A stretch of DNA of 64,000 bases from Streptomyces sp. WM6386 (GTDB lineage: Bacteria; Actinomycetota; Actinomycetes; Streptomycetales; Streptomycetaceae): positions 1 to 64,000 of the forward strand of contig NZ_JXTE01000028.1 in NCBI RefSeq assembly GCF_000972385.1, in the 5' to 3' direction. This document shows, one piece after another, positions 35,143-44,023 of this stretch. The notes below the pieces were generated by a model. The model was not told the DNA's origin and did no database searches. It was given only the letters and a program-made list of their open reading frames with translations. The position numbers were made by a program, and so were the translations under genes. The first letter of the stretch is position 1, and the number at the start of each line of letters is the position of its first letter.

Positions 35143-36534
35143 ATGCCCACATCCGGATCCTTCGCCAGCTCCTCCTCCATGAACCGTCGTCTGTTCCTCA
35201 CCGCGACGGGCGCCCTGTCGCTCGGCGCCGCCCTCACGGCGTGCGGCGGCGGTGACTCCGGCGGTTCCTCCGCGGCCGCTAAACCGGTCAGCCAGGCCGA
35301 CATCGACAAGGCGATGAAGACGCCGACCGAGCTGACGTTCTGGACCTGGGTCCCGAACATCGCCAAGGAGGTCGCCCTCTTCGAGAAGAAGTACCCGGCC
35401 GTCAAGGTCAAGATCGTCAACGCCGGCCAGGGCACCCCGCAGTACACCAAGTTGCGTACAGCGCTGAAGGCCGGAAGCGGCGCCCCGGACATGGTGCAGA
35501 TCGAGTACCAGGCCATCCCGACCTTCACGATCACCAACAGTCTCCTGGACCTGCGCCCTTACGGTGCCTCCGCCCTCAAGGGCCAGTTCGTCGACTGGAC
35601 TTGGGGCCAGGTCAGCGGCAGCGAGGGTGAGATCTGGGCGATCCCCCAGGACACCGGCCCGATGGGCATGCTGTACCGCAAGGACATCTTCGACCAGCAC
35701 GGCATCGAAGTCCCGGGGACCTGGGACGAGTTCGCCGCGGCGGCCCGCCAGCTCCACAAGGCCGACCCCGACGTCTACCTCACCAACCTCGCGGCGAACC
35801 AGCCCGCGGCCTGGCACGGCCTGCAGTGGCAGGCGGGCGCCAAGCCCTATGTGACCTCCGGCAAGAGCGACATCGCCATCAGCGTCGACGACGCCGTCTC
35901 CCGCAAGCTCGGCGAGTACTGGGGCGGGCTCGCGAAGGAGGGAGTCATCGGTGTAGAGCCGGACTTCACCGACGCCTGGTACGCGGCTCTCAACAAGGGC
36001 AAGTACGCCACCTGGCTCACCGCGGCCTGGGGGCCCGTCTTCCTCTCCGGCTCCGCCAAGGCCACCGCGGGCAAGTGGCGGGCGGCCCCGCTGCCGCAGT
36101 GGGACTCCGCCAAGCCCAGTTCGGGCAACTGGGGCGGCTCGACCACCGCGGTCATCCGCTCGACCAAGAGCCCCATCGTGGCAGCCGAGTTCGCGAAGTT
36201 CCTGAACTCCGACCCGGCCAGCGCTCGTATGTTCGCCACCGAGCAGTTCTTCTTCCCGGCGACCAAGGCCCTGCTCACGGACGCCGAGTTCGTCGGCCAG
36301 GCGCCGTCGTTCTACGGCGGCCAGAAGGTCAACCAGCTGTTCGCCGACATCAGTTCCACGGTCAACTCCTCCTTCCAGTGGCCGCCGTTCCTCGACCAGG
36401 CGGCCACCGACTGGACAGAGACGGTCGGCAAGTCCCTCGCCGACAGGACCGACACCGTCCGCGCGCTGGGCACATGGCAGTCGCGACTGACGACGTACGC
36501 CAAGGGCCAGGGCTTCACCGTCAAGGGGAGCTGA
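35143..36534 (+). CDS. ABC sugar transporter, extracellular solute-binding lipoprotein
   Basis: A 463-residue CUT1-type substrate-binding protein. The N-terminus has two arginines (MNRRLFLTATGALSLGAALTAC) and a lipobox ending LTAC, so it is lipid-anchored after Tat or Sec export. The family core is seen as LTFWTWVPNIAKEVALFEKKYP, MGMLYRKDIFDQHGIEVPGTWDEF and WLTAAWGPVFLSG. ATG 35143 follows GGGAG by 6 nt. First gene of an operon with two permeases; no ATPase is encoded, so it probably uses the shared MsiK-type ATPase, as most Streptomyces sugar importers do. Confidence 0.94.
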   Translation: MPTSGSFASSSSMNRRLFLTATGALSLGAALTACGGGDSGGSSAAAKPVSQADIDKAMKTPTELTFWTWVPNIAKEVALFEKKYPAVKVKIVNAGQGTPQYTKLRTALKAGSGAPDMVQIEYQAIPTFTITNSLLDLRPYGASALKGQFVDWTWGQVSGSEGEIWAIPQDTGPMGMLYRKDIFDQHGIEVPGTWDEFAAAARQLHKADPDVYLTNLAANQPAAWHGLQWQAGAKPYVTSGKSDIAISVDDAVSRKLGEYWGGLAKEGVIGVEPDFTDAWYAALNKGKYATWLTAAWGPVFLSGSAKATAGKWRAAPLPQWDSAKPSSGNWGGSTTAVIRSTKSPIVAAEFAKFLNSDPASARMFATEQFFFPATKALLTDAEFVGQAPSFYGGQKVNQLFADISSTVNSSFQWPPFLDQAATDWTETVGKSLADRTDTVRALGTWQSRLTTYAKGQGFTVKGS

Positions 36535-36535
36535 G

Positions 36536-37432
36536 ATGGCTGCCACCACCGCCGCCCCCGCCAAGGGCAGGCGCCGTACGGCAGGGCCGCTGTTCGTCGC
36601 ACCGTTCATGGTGCTCTTCCTCCTGCTCTTCCTCGCCCCGCTCGGCTACGCCGCCTACCTCAGCCTCTTCCAGGAACGCCTCATCGGCGGCACGGCGTTC
36701 GTCGGGCTGGACAACTACGTCAAGGCCGTCCAGGACCCGCAGCTCATCCATGGCGTCGGACGCGTCGCGCTGTTCTTCGTGATCCAGGTCCCGGTGATGC
36801 TGCTGCTCGCCCTGCTGTTCGCCCTCGCGCTCGACAGCGGACTGCTGCGGCTGGCCCGGGTGATCCGGCTGGGCATCTTCGTGCCGTACGCGGTGCCCAG
36901 CGTGGTCGCCGCGCTCATGTGGGGCTATCTGTACGGCCCGGACTTCGGCCCGTTCGCCCAGCTGAGCCGGGACCTGGACCTGCCGGTGCCGCAGTTCCTC
37001 AGCGAGGGCTGGATGCTCGGCAGCCTCGCGAACATCGTGACCTGGGAGTTCGTCGGCTACAACATGATCATCCTGTACGCCGCCCTGCGCACCATCCCCA
37101 CCGAGCTGTACGAAGCGGCCGCCATGGACGGCGCCGGCGCCTGGCGCATCGCCTGGTCCGTCAAACTCCCCGCTCTCAAGCCGGCGTTGATGCTCACCCT
37201 GCTGTTCTCCGTCATCGGCAGCTTCCAGCTCTTCAACGAACCGAACCTGCTGATGAAGGTCGCCCCGGACGTCATCAGCAGCTCCTACACCGCCAACCTC
37301 TACGCCTACTCCCTCGCCTTCACCGGCCAGCAGGTCAACTACGCGGCCACGGTGTCCTTCCTTCTCGGCCTCGTCATCGTGATCGCCTCCTACGCCATCC
37401 TGCTCACCGCGAACCGCAGGAGGACCCCGTGA
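36536..37432 (+). CDS. ABC sugar transporter permease (MalF-type)
   Basis: A 298-residue inner-membrane permease with six spans. It begins near AGPLFVAPFMVLFLLLFLAP and carries the EAA loop EAAAMDGAGAWRIAW, which docks the ATPase. The start lies 1 nt after the binding-protein stop and its end overlaps the next permease (GTGA), showing tight translational coupling. Confidence 0.95.
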   Translation: MAATTAAPAKGRRRTAGPLFVAPFMVLFLLLFLAPLGYAAYLSLFQERLIGGTAFVGLDNYVKAVQDPQLIHGVGRVALFFVIQVPVMLLLALLFALALDSGLLRLARVIRLGIFVPYAVPSVVAALMWGYLYGPDFGPFAQLSRDLDLPVPQFLSEGWMLGSLANIVTWEFVGYNMIILYAALRTIPTELYEAAAMDGAGAWRIAWSVKLPALKPALMLTLLFSVIGSFQLFNEPNLLMKVAPDVISSSYTANLYAYSLAFTGQQVNYAATVSFLLGLVIVIASYAILLTANRRRTP

Positions 37433-38370
37433 CGACCACCACCGCCCTGCCCCCGGGGACCACGAGCGCCCCGCCCAAGGGCCGGAGGTCCGCGACCCGC
37501 AGCCGGCGTAAGCCGTCCTCGGGGCGCCGTAGTACCCCGCTGACGATCGCCATGCTGGCCGCCCTGGCCTACTTCCTCCTCCCCCTGTTCTGGCTGCTGA
37601 TCGCCTCGACCAAGAGCACCCAGGACCTGTTCAACAGCTTCGGCCTGTGGTTCTCGGACGCCCCGCAGCTGCCGGCGAACATCAAGGCGACCTTCACCCA
37701 GGACGACGGGGTCTTCGTGCACTGGCTGCTCAACACGGTGATGTACGCCGTGGTGAGCTCCGTCGGTGCCGCCCTGCTCGCGGCCGCGGCCGGGTACGGC
37801 TTCGCCAAGTTCCGTTTCCGCGGCGACCGGTTCGGTTTCAACCTGGTCCTCGGCGCCGTCATGGTCCCGACCACCGCCCTGGCGATCCCGACCTATCTGC
37901 TCTTCGCGGAGGCGGGCCTGGTCAACACCCCCTGGGCGATCATCCTGCCCTCCCTGGTCAACCCGTTCGGCCTCTACCTCATGCGCGTCTACGCCCAGGA
38001 CGCCGTACCCGACAGCATCCTGGAAGCGGCCCGCATCGACGGCGCCGGGGAAGCACGGATCTTCTTCACCATCGCCCTGCGACTGCTCGCGCCGGGCCTG
38101 GTGACGGTGCTGCTGTTCACGCTGGTGGCGACCTGGAACAACTACTTCCTGCCGCTGATCATGCTCAACGACCCGGATCTGTACCCGATCACGGTCGGCC
38201 TGTCCTCCTGGGCCGCCCAGGCACAGAACGGCGGGGCCGGCTCCAGCAGCGACATGCTCGCGCTCGTCGTGACCGGCTCCCTGATCTCGATCCTGCCCCT
38301 CGTCGTGGCCTTCCTGCTCCTGCAGCGGTACTGGCAGAGCGGCCTGGCCGCCGGCGGCGTCAAGCAGTAG
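37429..38370 (+). CDS. ABC sugar transporter permease (MalG-type)
   Basis: A 313-residue permease with an N-terminal Arg/Ser-rich cytoplasmic tail and six spans (LAALAYFLLPLFWLLIAS and onward). The EAA loop is EAARIDGAGEARIFF. GTG 37429 overlaps the previous stop. It completes the importer; the substrate is probably a galactose- or arabinose-containing oligosaccharide, given the GH42 gene that follows 46 nt later. Confidence 0.95.
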   Translation: MTTTTALPPGTTSAPPKGRRSATRSRRKPSSGRRSTPLTIAMLAALAYFLLPLFWLLIASTKSTQDLFNSFGLWFSDAPQLPANIKATFTQDDGVFVHWLLNTVMYAVVSSVGAALLAAAAGYGFAKFRFRGDRFGFNLVLGAVMVPTTALAIPTYLLFAEAGLVNTPWAIILPSLVNPFGLYLMRVYAQDAVPDSILEAARIDGAGEARIFFTIALRLLAPGLVTVLLFTLVATWNNYFLPLIMLNDPDLYPITVGLSSWAAQAQNGGAGSSSDMLALVVTGSLISILPLVVAFLLLQRYWQSGLAAGGVKQ

Positions 38371-38416
38371 GGCCCGCGACCCTCGTACCACTCCCCCTTC
38401 CCCGGAGGTTTCCTTC

Positions 38417-40543
38417 ATGGCGGCTCTGCCTGCCCGCGTCCTCTTCGGCGCCGCGTACTACCACGAGTACCAGCCGTACGAGCGCCCCGACGAACGTCTC
38501 AAGACCGACCTGGGCCTGATGTCCGAGGCGCATGTCACGGTCATCCGGGTCGGTGAGTCGGTGTGGTCGACCTGGGAACCGGAAAACGGACGGTTCGACC
38601 TCGACTGGCTCCAGCCGGTCCTCGACGGCGCCCACGAGCGGGGCATCTCCGTCGTCCTCGGCACCCCGACGTACGCCGTCCCGCCGTGGCTCGCCCGCCA
38701 GTACCCCGAGATCACCGGCGAGCGGCGCACCGGCGAGCGCATCGGCTGGGGTGCCCGCCAGGAAGTCGACTTCACCCACCCCGCGTTCCGCTTCCACGCC
38801 GAGCGGATCATCCGCAAGATCGTCGCCCGGTACGTCGACCACCCCGCGGTCATCGGCTTCCAGGTCGACAACGAACCCGGCCTGGAGCTCTTCCACAACC
38901 ACGGCGTCTTCCAGCGCTTCACCGACCACCTGCGCGCCAAGTACGGCGACGTCGAGACCCTCAACCGTGAGTGGGGACTGGTCTATTGGTCGCACCGGCT
39001 GTCGACCTGGGCCGACCTGTGGACCCCGGACGGCAACGCCCAGCCGCAGTACGACGTCGCCTGGCGGGAGTTCCAGGCCCGGCAGGTCACCGAGTTCATC
39101 GGCTGGCAGGCCGACCTCGTCCGCGAGTACGCCCGGCCCGAGCAGTTCGTCACCACCTGCATCTCCTACAAGCGCCCCGGGGTGGAGGACGACGAGCTGA
39201 CGGACCGGCTCGACATCGCCACCGGCAACGCGTACTACGGCATGCAGGACGATCTGCTGCTGCCCGACCCCACGCCCGACGGTCTCGAGCAGGGCTGGCA
39301 GACCACCGGCGTCTGGGCGTTGTACCAGACCGCGGACTGGATGTTCTCCTCCCGCCAGGAGCCCTTCCTGGTCACCGAGACCAACGCCGGCTCGATCGGC
39401 ATGCCGTGGGACAACCGCCCCGCCTATGACGGCCAGTGGCGTCAGGCCGCCTGGGCGCTGGTCGGGCGCGGGGCCCGGATGATCGAGTACTGGCACTGGC
39501 ACACGCTGCACTTCGGCGCGGAGACCTACTGGGGCGGCATCCTGCCCCACACCGGGCAGCCCGGCCGCACTTACACGGAACTGGCCCGGCTGGGCGCGGA
39601 GTTCGATGCCGCGGGCCCGTTGGTGGCCGGGCTCGAACCGGACGCCGACATCACGATGGTGTACTCGACGCCGAGCAAGTGGCTGATGGAGAAGTACCCG
39701 CCGCTGGCCAAGCCGGACGGCGAGCCCGACCCGACCGCCTACCACCGCATCTTCGACCCCTTCTACCGCGGCGCCTTCGACGCCGGCCGCCAGGTCCGTA
39801 TCGTCCACGCCCGCCAGCTGCACGACCCGCGCGGCGAACGGGAGGGAATGACGCCGCAGGAAGCCGCCCAGCGCCACCCCGTCCTCGTCGTCCCGGCGCT
39901 GTACATCGCCGCCGACTCGACACTCGACTGGCTCGCCGCCTACGCGCAAGCCGGCGGCCACCTGATCCTCGGCCCGCGCACCGGCTACGCCGACCACGAG
40001 GCGCGGGCCCGACACGAGCCGGCGCCCGGACGGCTGGTCGACGCCGCGGGGGTGCAGTACGACGAGTTCAGCAACCTCGTACGAGAGGTCCCCGTGCGCT
40101 CGGCGTCCGGCGGTCCGCTGGACCTGCCCGAGGGCGCGACGGCGACCCACTGGGCGGAAGGCCTGACCGTCACCGACGCCGACGTCCTCGTCGAGTACGA
40201 CCACCCCCACTTCGGCCGCTGGCCCGCCGTCACCACCCGCCGCCACGGTGAGGGCCGCGTCACCACCGTCGGCACCGTCCCCGGCCGCGACCTCGCCCGG
40301 GCGCTGGCCGCCTGGATGACACCGGCGCCCCGTGACGCGTGGACGGACCTCCCGGAATCCGTCACCGCCACGACCGGCACCTCACCCGACGGACGCCGCG
40401 TCCACATCGTCCACAACTGGAGCTGGGAGCCCACCCGCGTCCAGACCCCGGTGGACCTCTCCGACGCCCTGACCGGCGCCTCCCTCCCCGCGGGCACGGC
40501 GCTGGAGCTCGGCGCCTGGGACGTCCGCGTACTCGCCTCCTGA
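38417..40543 (+). CDS. GH42 beta-galactosidase
   Basis: A 708-residue intracellular glycoside hydrolase of family 42. The N-terminal TIM barrel starts FGAAYYHEYQPYERP. Acid/base E153 is in QVDNEPGLE and nucleophile E321 in LVTETNAGS. A trimerisation domain (PVLVVPALYIAADSTLDWL) and a small C-terminal beta domain follow. No signal peptide is present, so it cleaves imported beta-galactosides, such as galactan fragments. A subset of GH42 enzymes also acts on alpha-L-arabinopyranosides. ATG 38417 has GGAGG 9 nt upstream. It sits in the LacI-ABC sugar operon. Confidence 0.95.
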   Translation: MAALPARVLFGAAYYHEYQPYERPDERLKTDLGLMSEAHVTVIRVGESVWSTWEPENGRFDLDWLQPVLDGAHERGISVVLGTPTYAVPPWLARQYPEITGERRTGERIGWGARQEVDFTHPAFRFHAERIIRKIVARYVDHPAVIGFQVDNEPGLELFHNHGVFQRFTDHLRAKYGDVETLNREWGLVYWSHRLSTWADLWTPDGNAQPQYDVAWREFQARQVTEFIGWQADLVREYARPEQFVTTCISYKRPGVEDDELTDRLDIATGNAYYGMQDDLLLPDPTPDGLEQGWQTTGVWALYQTADWMFSSRQEPFLVTETNAGSIGMPWDNRPAYDGQWRQAAWALVGRGARMIEYWHWHTLHFGAETYWGGILPHTGQPGRTYTELARLGAEFDAAGPLVAGLEPDADITMVYSTPSKWLMEKYPPLAKPDGEPDPTAYHRIFDPFYRGAFDAGRQVRIVHARQLHDPRGEREGMTPQEAAQRHPVLVVPALYIAADSTLDWLAAYAQAGGHLILGPRTGYADHEARARHEPAPGRLVDAAGVQYDEFSNLVREVPVRSASGGPLDLPEGATATHWAEGLTVTDADVLVEYDHPHFGRWPAVTTRRHGEGRVTTVGTVPGRDLARALAAWMTPAPRDAWTDLPESVTATTGTSPDGRRVHIVHNWSWEPTRVQTPVDLSDALTGASLPAGTALELGAWDVRVLAS

Positions 40544-40590
40544 TCCGACCTCTTACCGGCACCACCGTGGTCATCCCCCGAGGAGGGGCA

Positions 40591-42396
40591 ATGCACAGAA
40601 GAAGAGCAGGAAAAGCGCTGGGAACCTTCGTCGCGGCATCAGCGATGCTGGCGATACCCGCCTCCAGTGCGCAGGCGTACAACCCGACGGGCGGGATCCT
40701 CTACCAGCTCGGCAGTGAACCGTGTCTGAAGGGGCGGGGCAACTGCGCGGTCTACCCGAAGTCGGCGCAGCTGCCGAGCGGGCGTCTGGTCGCGTCGTTC
40801 GAGAAGTCCACGGTCGTGTCGGCGACGGGCAGCGCCGACAGACAGACGCTCCCCGTGTACAAGAGCGACGACCACGGCACGTCGTGGCAGCCGCTGTCGG
40901 AGGTCAAGGCTCCCGCGTACCTCTCCAGCGACTCCAAGTACGCGAAGTACACGAGCAATTGGACGAACCCGTACCTCTACACGCTTCCGCAGGACGTCGG
41001 GAACCTGAAGCAGGGCACGCTGCTCCTCGCAAGCGTCGTGTCGGGCGACGACTACTACTACAAGGAGCACAAAGCGGCCGACCCGAACTGGACGCCGACC
41101 AACGACGGAGACCGCAGGGACCTGGCGATAGCCCTGTACTCCAGCACCGACGAAGGTGCGACGTGGAAGGTCCTCAACATCGTCGCGACCGGCGGCTGGC
41201 AGGGCGGCAGTGCGGGCGCGACCGGGCAGAACATCGCCGCCGCGAACACGAACAAGCAGGTGGATCCCCTGTGGGAGCCGTACCTGATGGTCTACAAGGG
41301 CCAACTCGTCTGCTACTACTCCGACGAGAACGACTACACCGGTTTCAACGCGAGCACCGGAGTCCCGATACTGGACCCCGCCAACGACACGGCCACGGAC
41401 TCCCTGGGCCAGATCCTCGCCCACAGGACCTGGGACGGTCGTGGTGCGCAGTGGAGCGCCCCCGTTGTCGACGTCGCCGGACTGACCCAGAACATGGGAG
41501 GCGGCAAGACGGAGATCGGCGGCGGACGGCCGGGCATGGCGAACGTCGTGCGCACGACGGACGGCAAGTGGATGCTCCCCTTCGAGTACTGGGGCGGCGG
41601 AGCCAACACCAGGTACGTGGTCGCCGACAACCCGTTGGAGTTCTACCGCGGTTCCGCCACCGGCACGGACGTCGCCTCCCTGCCGGTCGACTCCGGCTCC
41701 CGTCCGCTCGCCAGAAACGGCAGTCCGGTGATCATCAGGCTGCCCGGCGGGCGCCTGGTCTACAACGCGGCCGCGAGCGGCAACGTCTGGGTCAACGAGA
41801 GCGGACGCAGCGACGGCACATGGAAGGAGTACCAGACGACCTCACCGGCCGGTTACAGCCGCAACCTGCAGTACGTCGAGGGCACCGGCCGCATCGCGAT
41901 CCTCAACAACCAGGGCACCTCGACGATCGCCTACGCCGAGGTCGACCTCGGCCAATCAGCCGGCGCCTACTACCAGTTGGTCAACCGCAAGACCGACCAG
42001 GTGATCGGTACCGGGAACAACAGCAACGACGCGAACCTCGGCAACGGCGACGTTCCCGACGTCGTCCTGGAGGACCCCGGCGCGGCGGCCAACCCGGACA
42101 CCCAGTACTGGCATGTGGTGACCGAACCGAACGGCGGCACGACCCTGCTCAACAAGTCGGGCGGCCGCGCGGCGGCCATCTGGACGGGCAACGCGACGGC
42201 CGGCCAACGGATCGGCCAATGGGTCGACAACAGCGCCACCGGCAGCTGGAACCTGATCAGGACCAGTGACGGGTTCTACAAACTGCAGTCGGCCAAGAAC
42301 ACGAACCTGTACCTGACCGGCGCCTCCGACGGAGCACCTCTGACCTTGCAGACCGCGGCCACGGACGGCTCGCAGGACTGGGAGCTCGTCCAGTAG
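40591..42396 (+). CDS. Secreted sialidase-like beta-propeller with ricin-type lectin domain
   Basis: A 601-residue exported protein. A signal peptide covers about 1-29 (RRRAGKALGTFVAASAMLAI). A six-bladed BNR/Asp-box propeller follows (YKSDDHGTSW, YSSTDEGATWKVLN, MANVVRTTDGKWMLPFEYWG), similar in layout to GH93/sialidase-clan exo-enzymes. A C-terminal beta-trefoil of the RICIN type covers about 450-600, with repeated Q-x-W-like ends (TQYWHVV, GSWNLI, SQDWELV). Activity is unproven; an exo-arabinanase or related role would suit the operon. GAGGAGGGG precedes ATG 40591. It closes the operon, before a strong terminator. Confidence 0.82.
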   Translation: MHRRRAGKALGTFVAASAMLAIPASSAQAYNPTGGILYQLGSEPCLKGRGNCAVYPKSAQLPSGRLVASFEKSTVVSATGSADRQTLPVYKSDDHGTSWQPLSEVKAPAYLSSDSKYAKYTSNWTNPYLYTLPQDVGNLKQGTLLLASVVSGDDYYYKEHKAADPNWTPTNDGDRRDLAIALYSSTDEGATWKVLNIVATGGWQGGSAGATGQNIAAANTNKQVDPLWEPYLMVYKGQLVCYYSDENDYTGFNASTGVPILDPANDTATDSLGQILAHRTWDGRGAQWSAPVVDVAGLTQNMGGGKTEIGGGRPGMANVVRTTDGKWMLPFEYWGGGANTRYVVADNPLEFYRGSATGTDVASLPVDSGSRPLARNGSPVIIRLPGGRLVYNAAASGNVWVNESGRSDGTWKEYQTTSPAGYSRNLQYVEGTGRIAILNNQGTSTIAYAEVDLGQSAGAYYQLVNRKTDQVIGTGNNSNDANLGNGDVPDVVLEDPGAAANPDTQYWHVVTEPNGGTTLLNKSGGRAAAIWTGNATAGQRIGQWVDNSATGSWNLIRTSDGFYKLQSAKNTNLYLTGASDGAPLTLQTAATDGSQDWELVQ

Positions 42397-42399
42397 GCC

Positions 42400-42455
42400 G
42401 TCGCCGGCCCGGCGCGAGAGGCAGGCGAAACCGCCTTTCGCGCCGGGCCGGCGAC
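42400..42455 (+). terminator. Very strong terminator of the sugar operon
   Basis: An 18-bp perfect stem, containing TCGCCGGCCCGGCGCGA and its complement, encloses a 20-nt loop with further GC pairing (GGC...GCC). It lies 4 nt after the propeller gene stop. Confidence 0.85.
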
Positions 42456-42665
42456 AGCTAGCGTCTGGGTGCAGCGAGTCGCCCACGAGGAGTTGAGAGA
42501 TGGTCGGTCTTCCGAGCGCGCGTTGACGTCGTAGGCCGTCACCGGCCCGTCATCGCGTGCTGCCCTTGATGTTGCGGCACAGCGAACCTTCTCCTGCCTG
42601 GACCGTCGGTGTACCTGTCGGGTGCCCGGTGGCAGGCCTCGTTGTCGGCGACCCGAGGGATCCCC
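42456..42665. other. Intergenic, no gene seen
   Basis: This gap lies between the terminator and the MFS remnant. I see no convincing gene or repeat. Confidence 0.35.
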
Positions 42666-43025
42666 GTGCCGTCCGCTTCCTCCGCTGTGTCCGATTCCGG
42701 TCGACCCGTTCCGTCCAGTCTGTGGCGGGACAGCGACTTCCGCAGACTCTGGGTGGGGCAGACCGCCTCCCAACTCGGGGAACACACAGGCCTGGTGGTG
42801 CTTCCGCTCTTCGCCGTCCTGACGCTGCACGCCGGTGCGACCGAGCTGGGCATCCTGCGTGCGGTGGGTCAGGCGCCGATCCTGTTGCTCTCGCTGTTCG
42901 TCGGCGCATGGGGGGACAGGTGGCGCACTCGCACGGTGATGGTACTGACGGACGTGGGCCGGACCTCCCGGCCCCCGCAGAACGCGCCGCTGACGGCTGA
43001 CCGCGCGAAGGGCGCCCCAGGGTGA
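42666..43025 (+). pseudogene. Truncated MFS transporter
   Basis: Only the first part of a major-facilitator protein remains: LWRDSDFRRLWVGQTASQLG, two to three membrane segments, and the loop motif GAWGDRWRTRTVMVLTDVGR between helices 2 and 3. The frame then runs into unrelated proline/arginine-rich sequence and stops, next to the convergent methyltransferase gene. A full member has about 400 residues, so roughly three quarters is missing. Not expected to be functional. Confidence 0.75.
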
Positions 43026-43033
43026 CGGCCTGG

Positions 43034-43783
43034 TCAGCCGGCTTGCAGCCGGAAGTGCAGCAGGCCGGTGTCACCGGCCGGGGCGGGCTTGCCGTCAGGG
43101 TAGGTGACCGCGGTCACGGTCAGGCCGGCCGCCGTGGCCAGCTTCTCGAACTGGTCCCCGGTGTACCAATGCAAGATCCACGGGCGTTCCACGACACTGC
43201 TGTCCGAACGATGGTGGCGTTCGTAGCGCAGAAGCGTCGTCTGTGTCCGAGCTGTCTCGTCGCGTTGTTCGGCGACGACGGACACGCGAAGCTCAGCGCC
43301 GTCGGGTGCGGCAGCCGTGCGGACGCGGCCGATCTGTTCGGCCGGTGTCGGTGCGGGGGTGAACAGCGGCACCAGGGCGGTGCCACCCTCCGCCAGGTGA
43401 GCGCGGATGCCGCGCAGGGCGGCCAGCGCCGCGTCGTCGTCGGGGAGCAGGGTGAAGGTCGGTCCGGCGAGGAAGATCGCCCGGTAGCGGCGGGACAGTT
43501 GCAAAGCCTCCATCCGCTGGTGGAACACGGTCGCACGGATGCCTTCCTCGTCGGCCCGGCGACGCAGACGGTCAAGCATGTCCGCCGAGGAGTCCACGCC
43601 GTCGACTTCCAGACCGCGTCGGCGCAGTTCGAGCAGAGGATCACCGTCGCCGCACCCCAGCTCCAGTGCCGGCATGCCGGCTCGCTGAACGAAGGCCGCA
43701 TAGGGCTCGGGGTCCTGGGAGAAGGACTTCAGCGGTCCGTAGAGCTCTGCGACGATGCCGGTGTAAAAGTCAGCTGGGTCCAC
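43034..43783 (-). CDS. Class I SAM-dependent methyltransferase
   Basis: A 249-residue methyltransferase. Motif I is [19 protein letters not shown], followed by the acidic VDGVDSSADML, and FLAGPTFTLLPDDDAALAAL in the region of motif IV. It begins DPADFYTGIVAELYGPLKS. GTG 43781-43783 is supported by AGGGTGA 6 nt upstream; the longer frame has no ribosome site. The acceptor is unknown. Confidence 0.87.
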   Translation of the reverse strand: MDPADFYTGIVAELYGPLKSFSQDPEPYAAFVQRAGMPALELGCGDGDPLLELRRRGLEVDGVDSSADMLDRLRRRADEEGIRATVFHQRMEALQLSRRYRAIFLAGPTFTLLPDDDAALAALRGIRAHLAEGGTALVPLFTPAPTPAEQIGRVRTAAAPDGAELRVSVVAEQRDETARTQTTLLRYERHHRSDSSVVERPWILHWYTGDQFEKLATAAGLTVTAVTYPDGKPAPAGDTGLLHFRLQAG

Positions 43784-44023
43784 GCGCGTCACCCTACGCA
43801 GCCCAGTCCGTCCGCTCACTCGAATATCCAGGGCAGGGCACTGTTGATGAGCCAGCTCCCGGCGCCGCATCAAGGGCACGGGACGCACGTTGACAGGCGT
43901 CTGTCGACATGTTGCTATGAGGCGCTGCTCAGCCGGATCTGCGTCGCGGCGCATACCAATCGGGCACCGGTTCGACGGACACCAGAGCGGGGGCAGTGCC
44001 CCTTAAGTACAGAGCGAGGAACC

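Noticed and set aside
38360..40246. A 628-codon minus-strand open frame
   Set aside because: It is antisense to the GH42 gene, which has both catalytic glutamates in place.
42666..43025. A functional short membrane transporter
   Set aside because: Only the first two to three MFS helices are present, followed by non-homologous sequence; the rest of the protein is absent.
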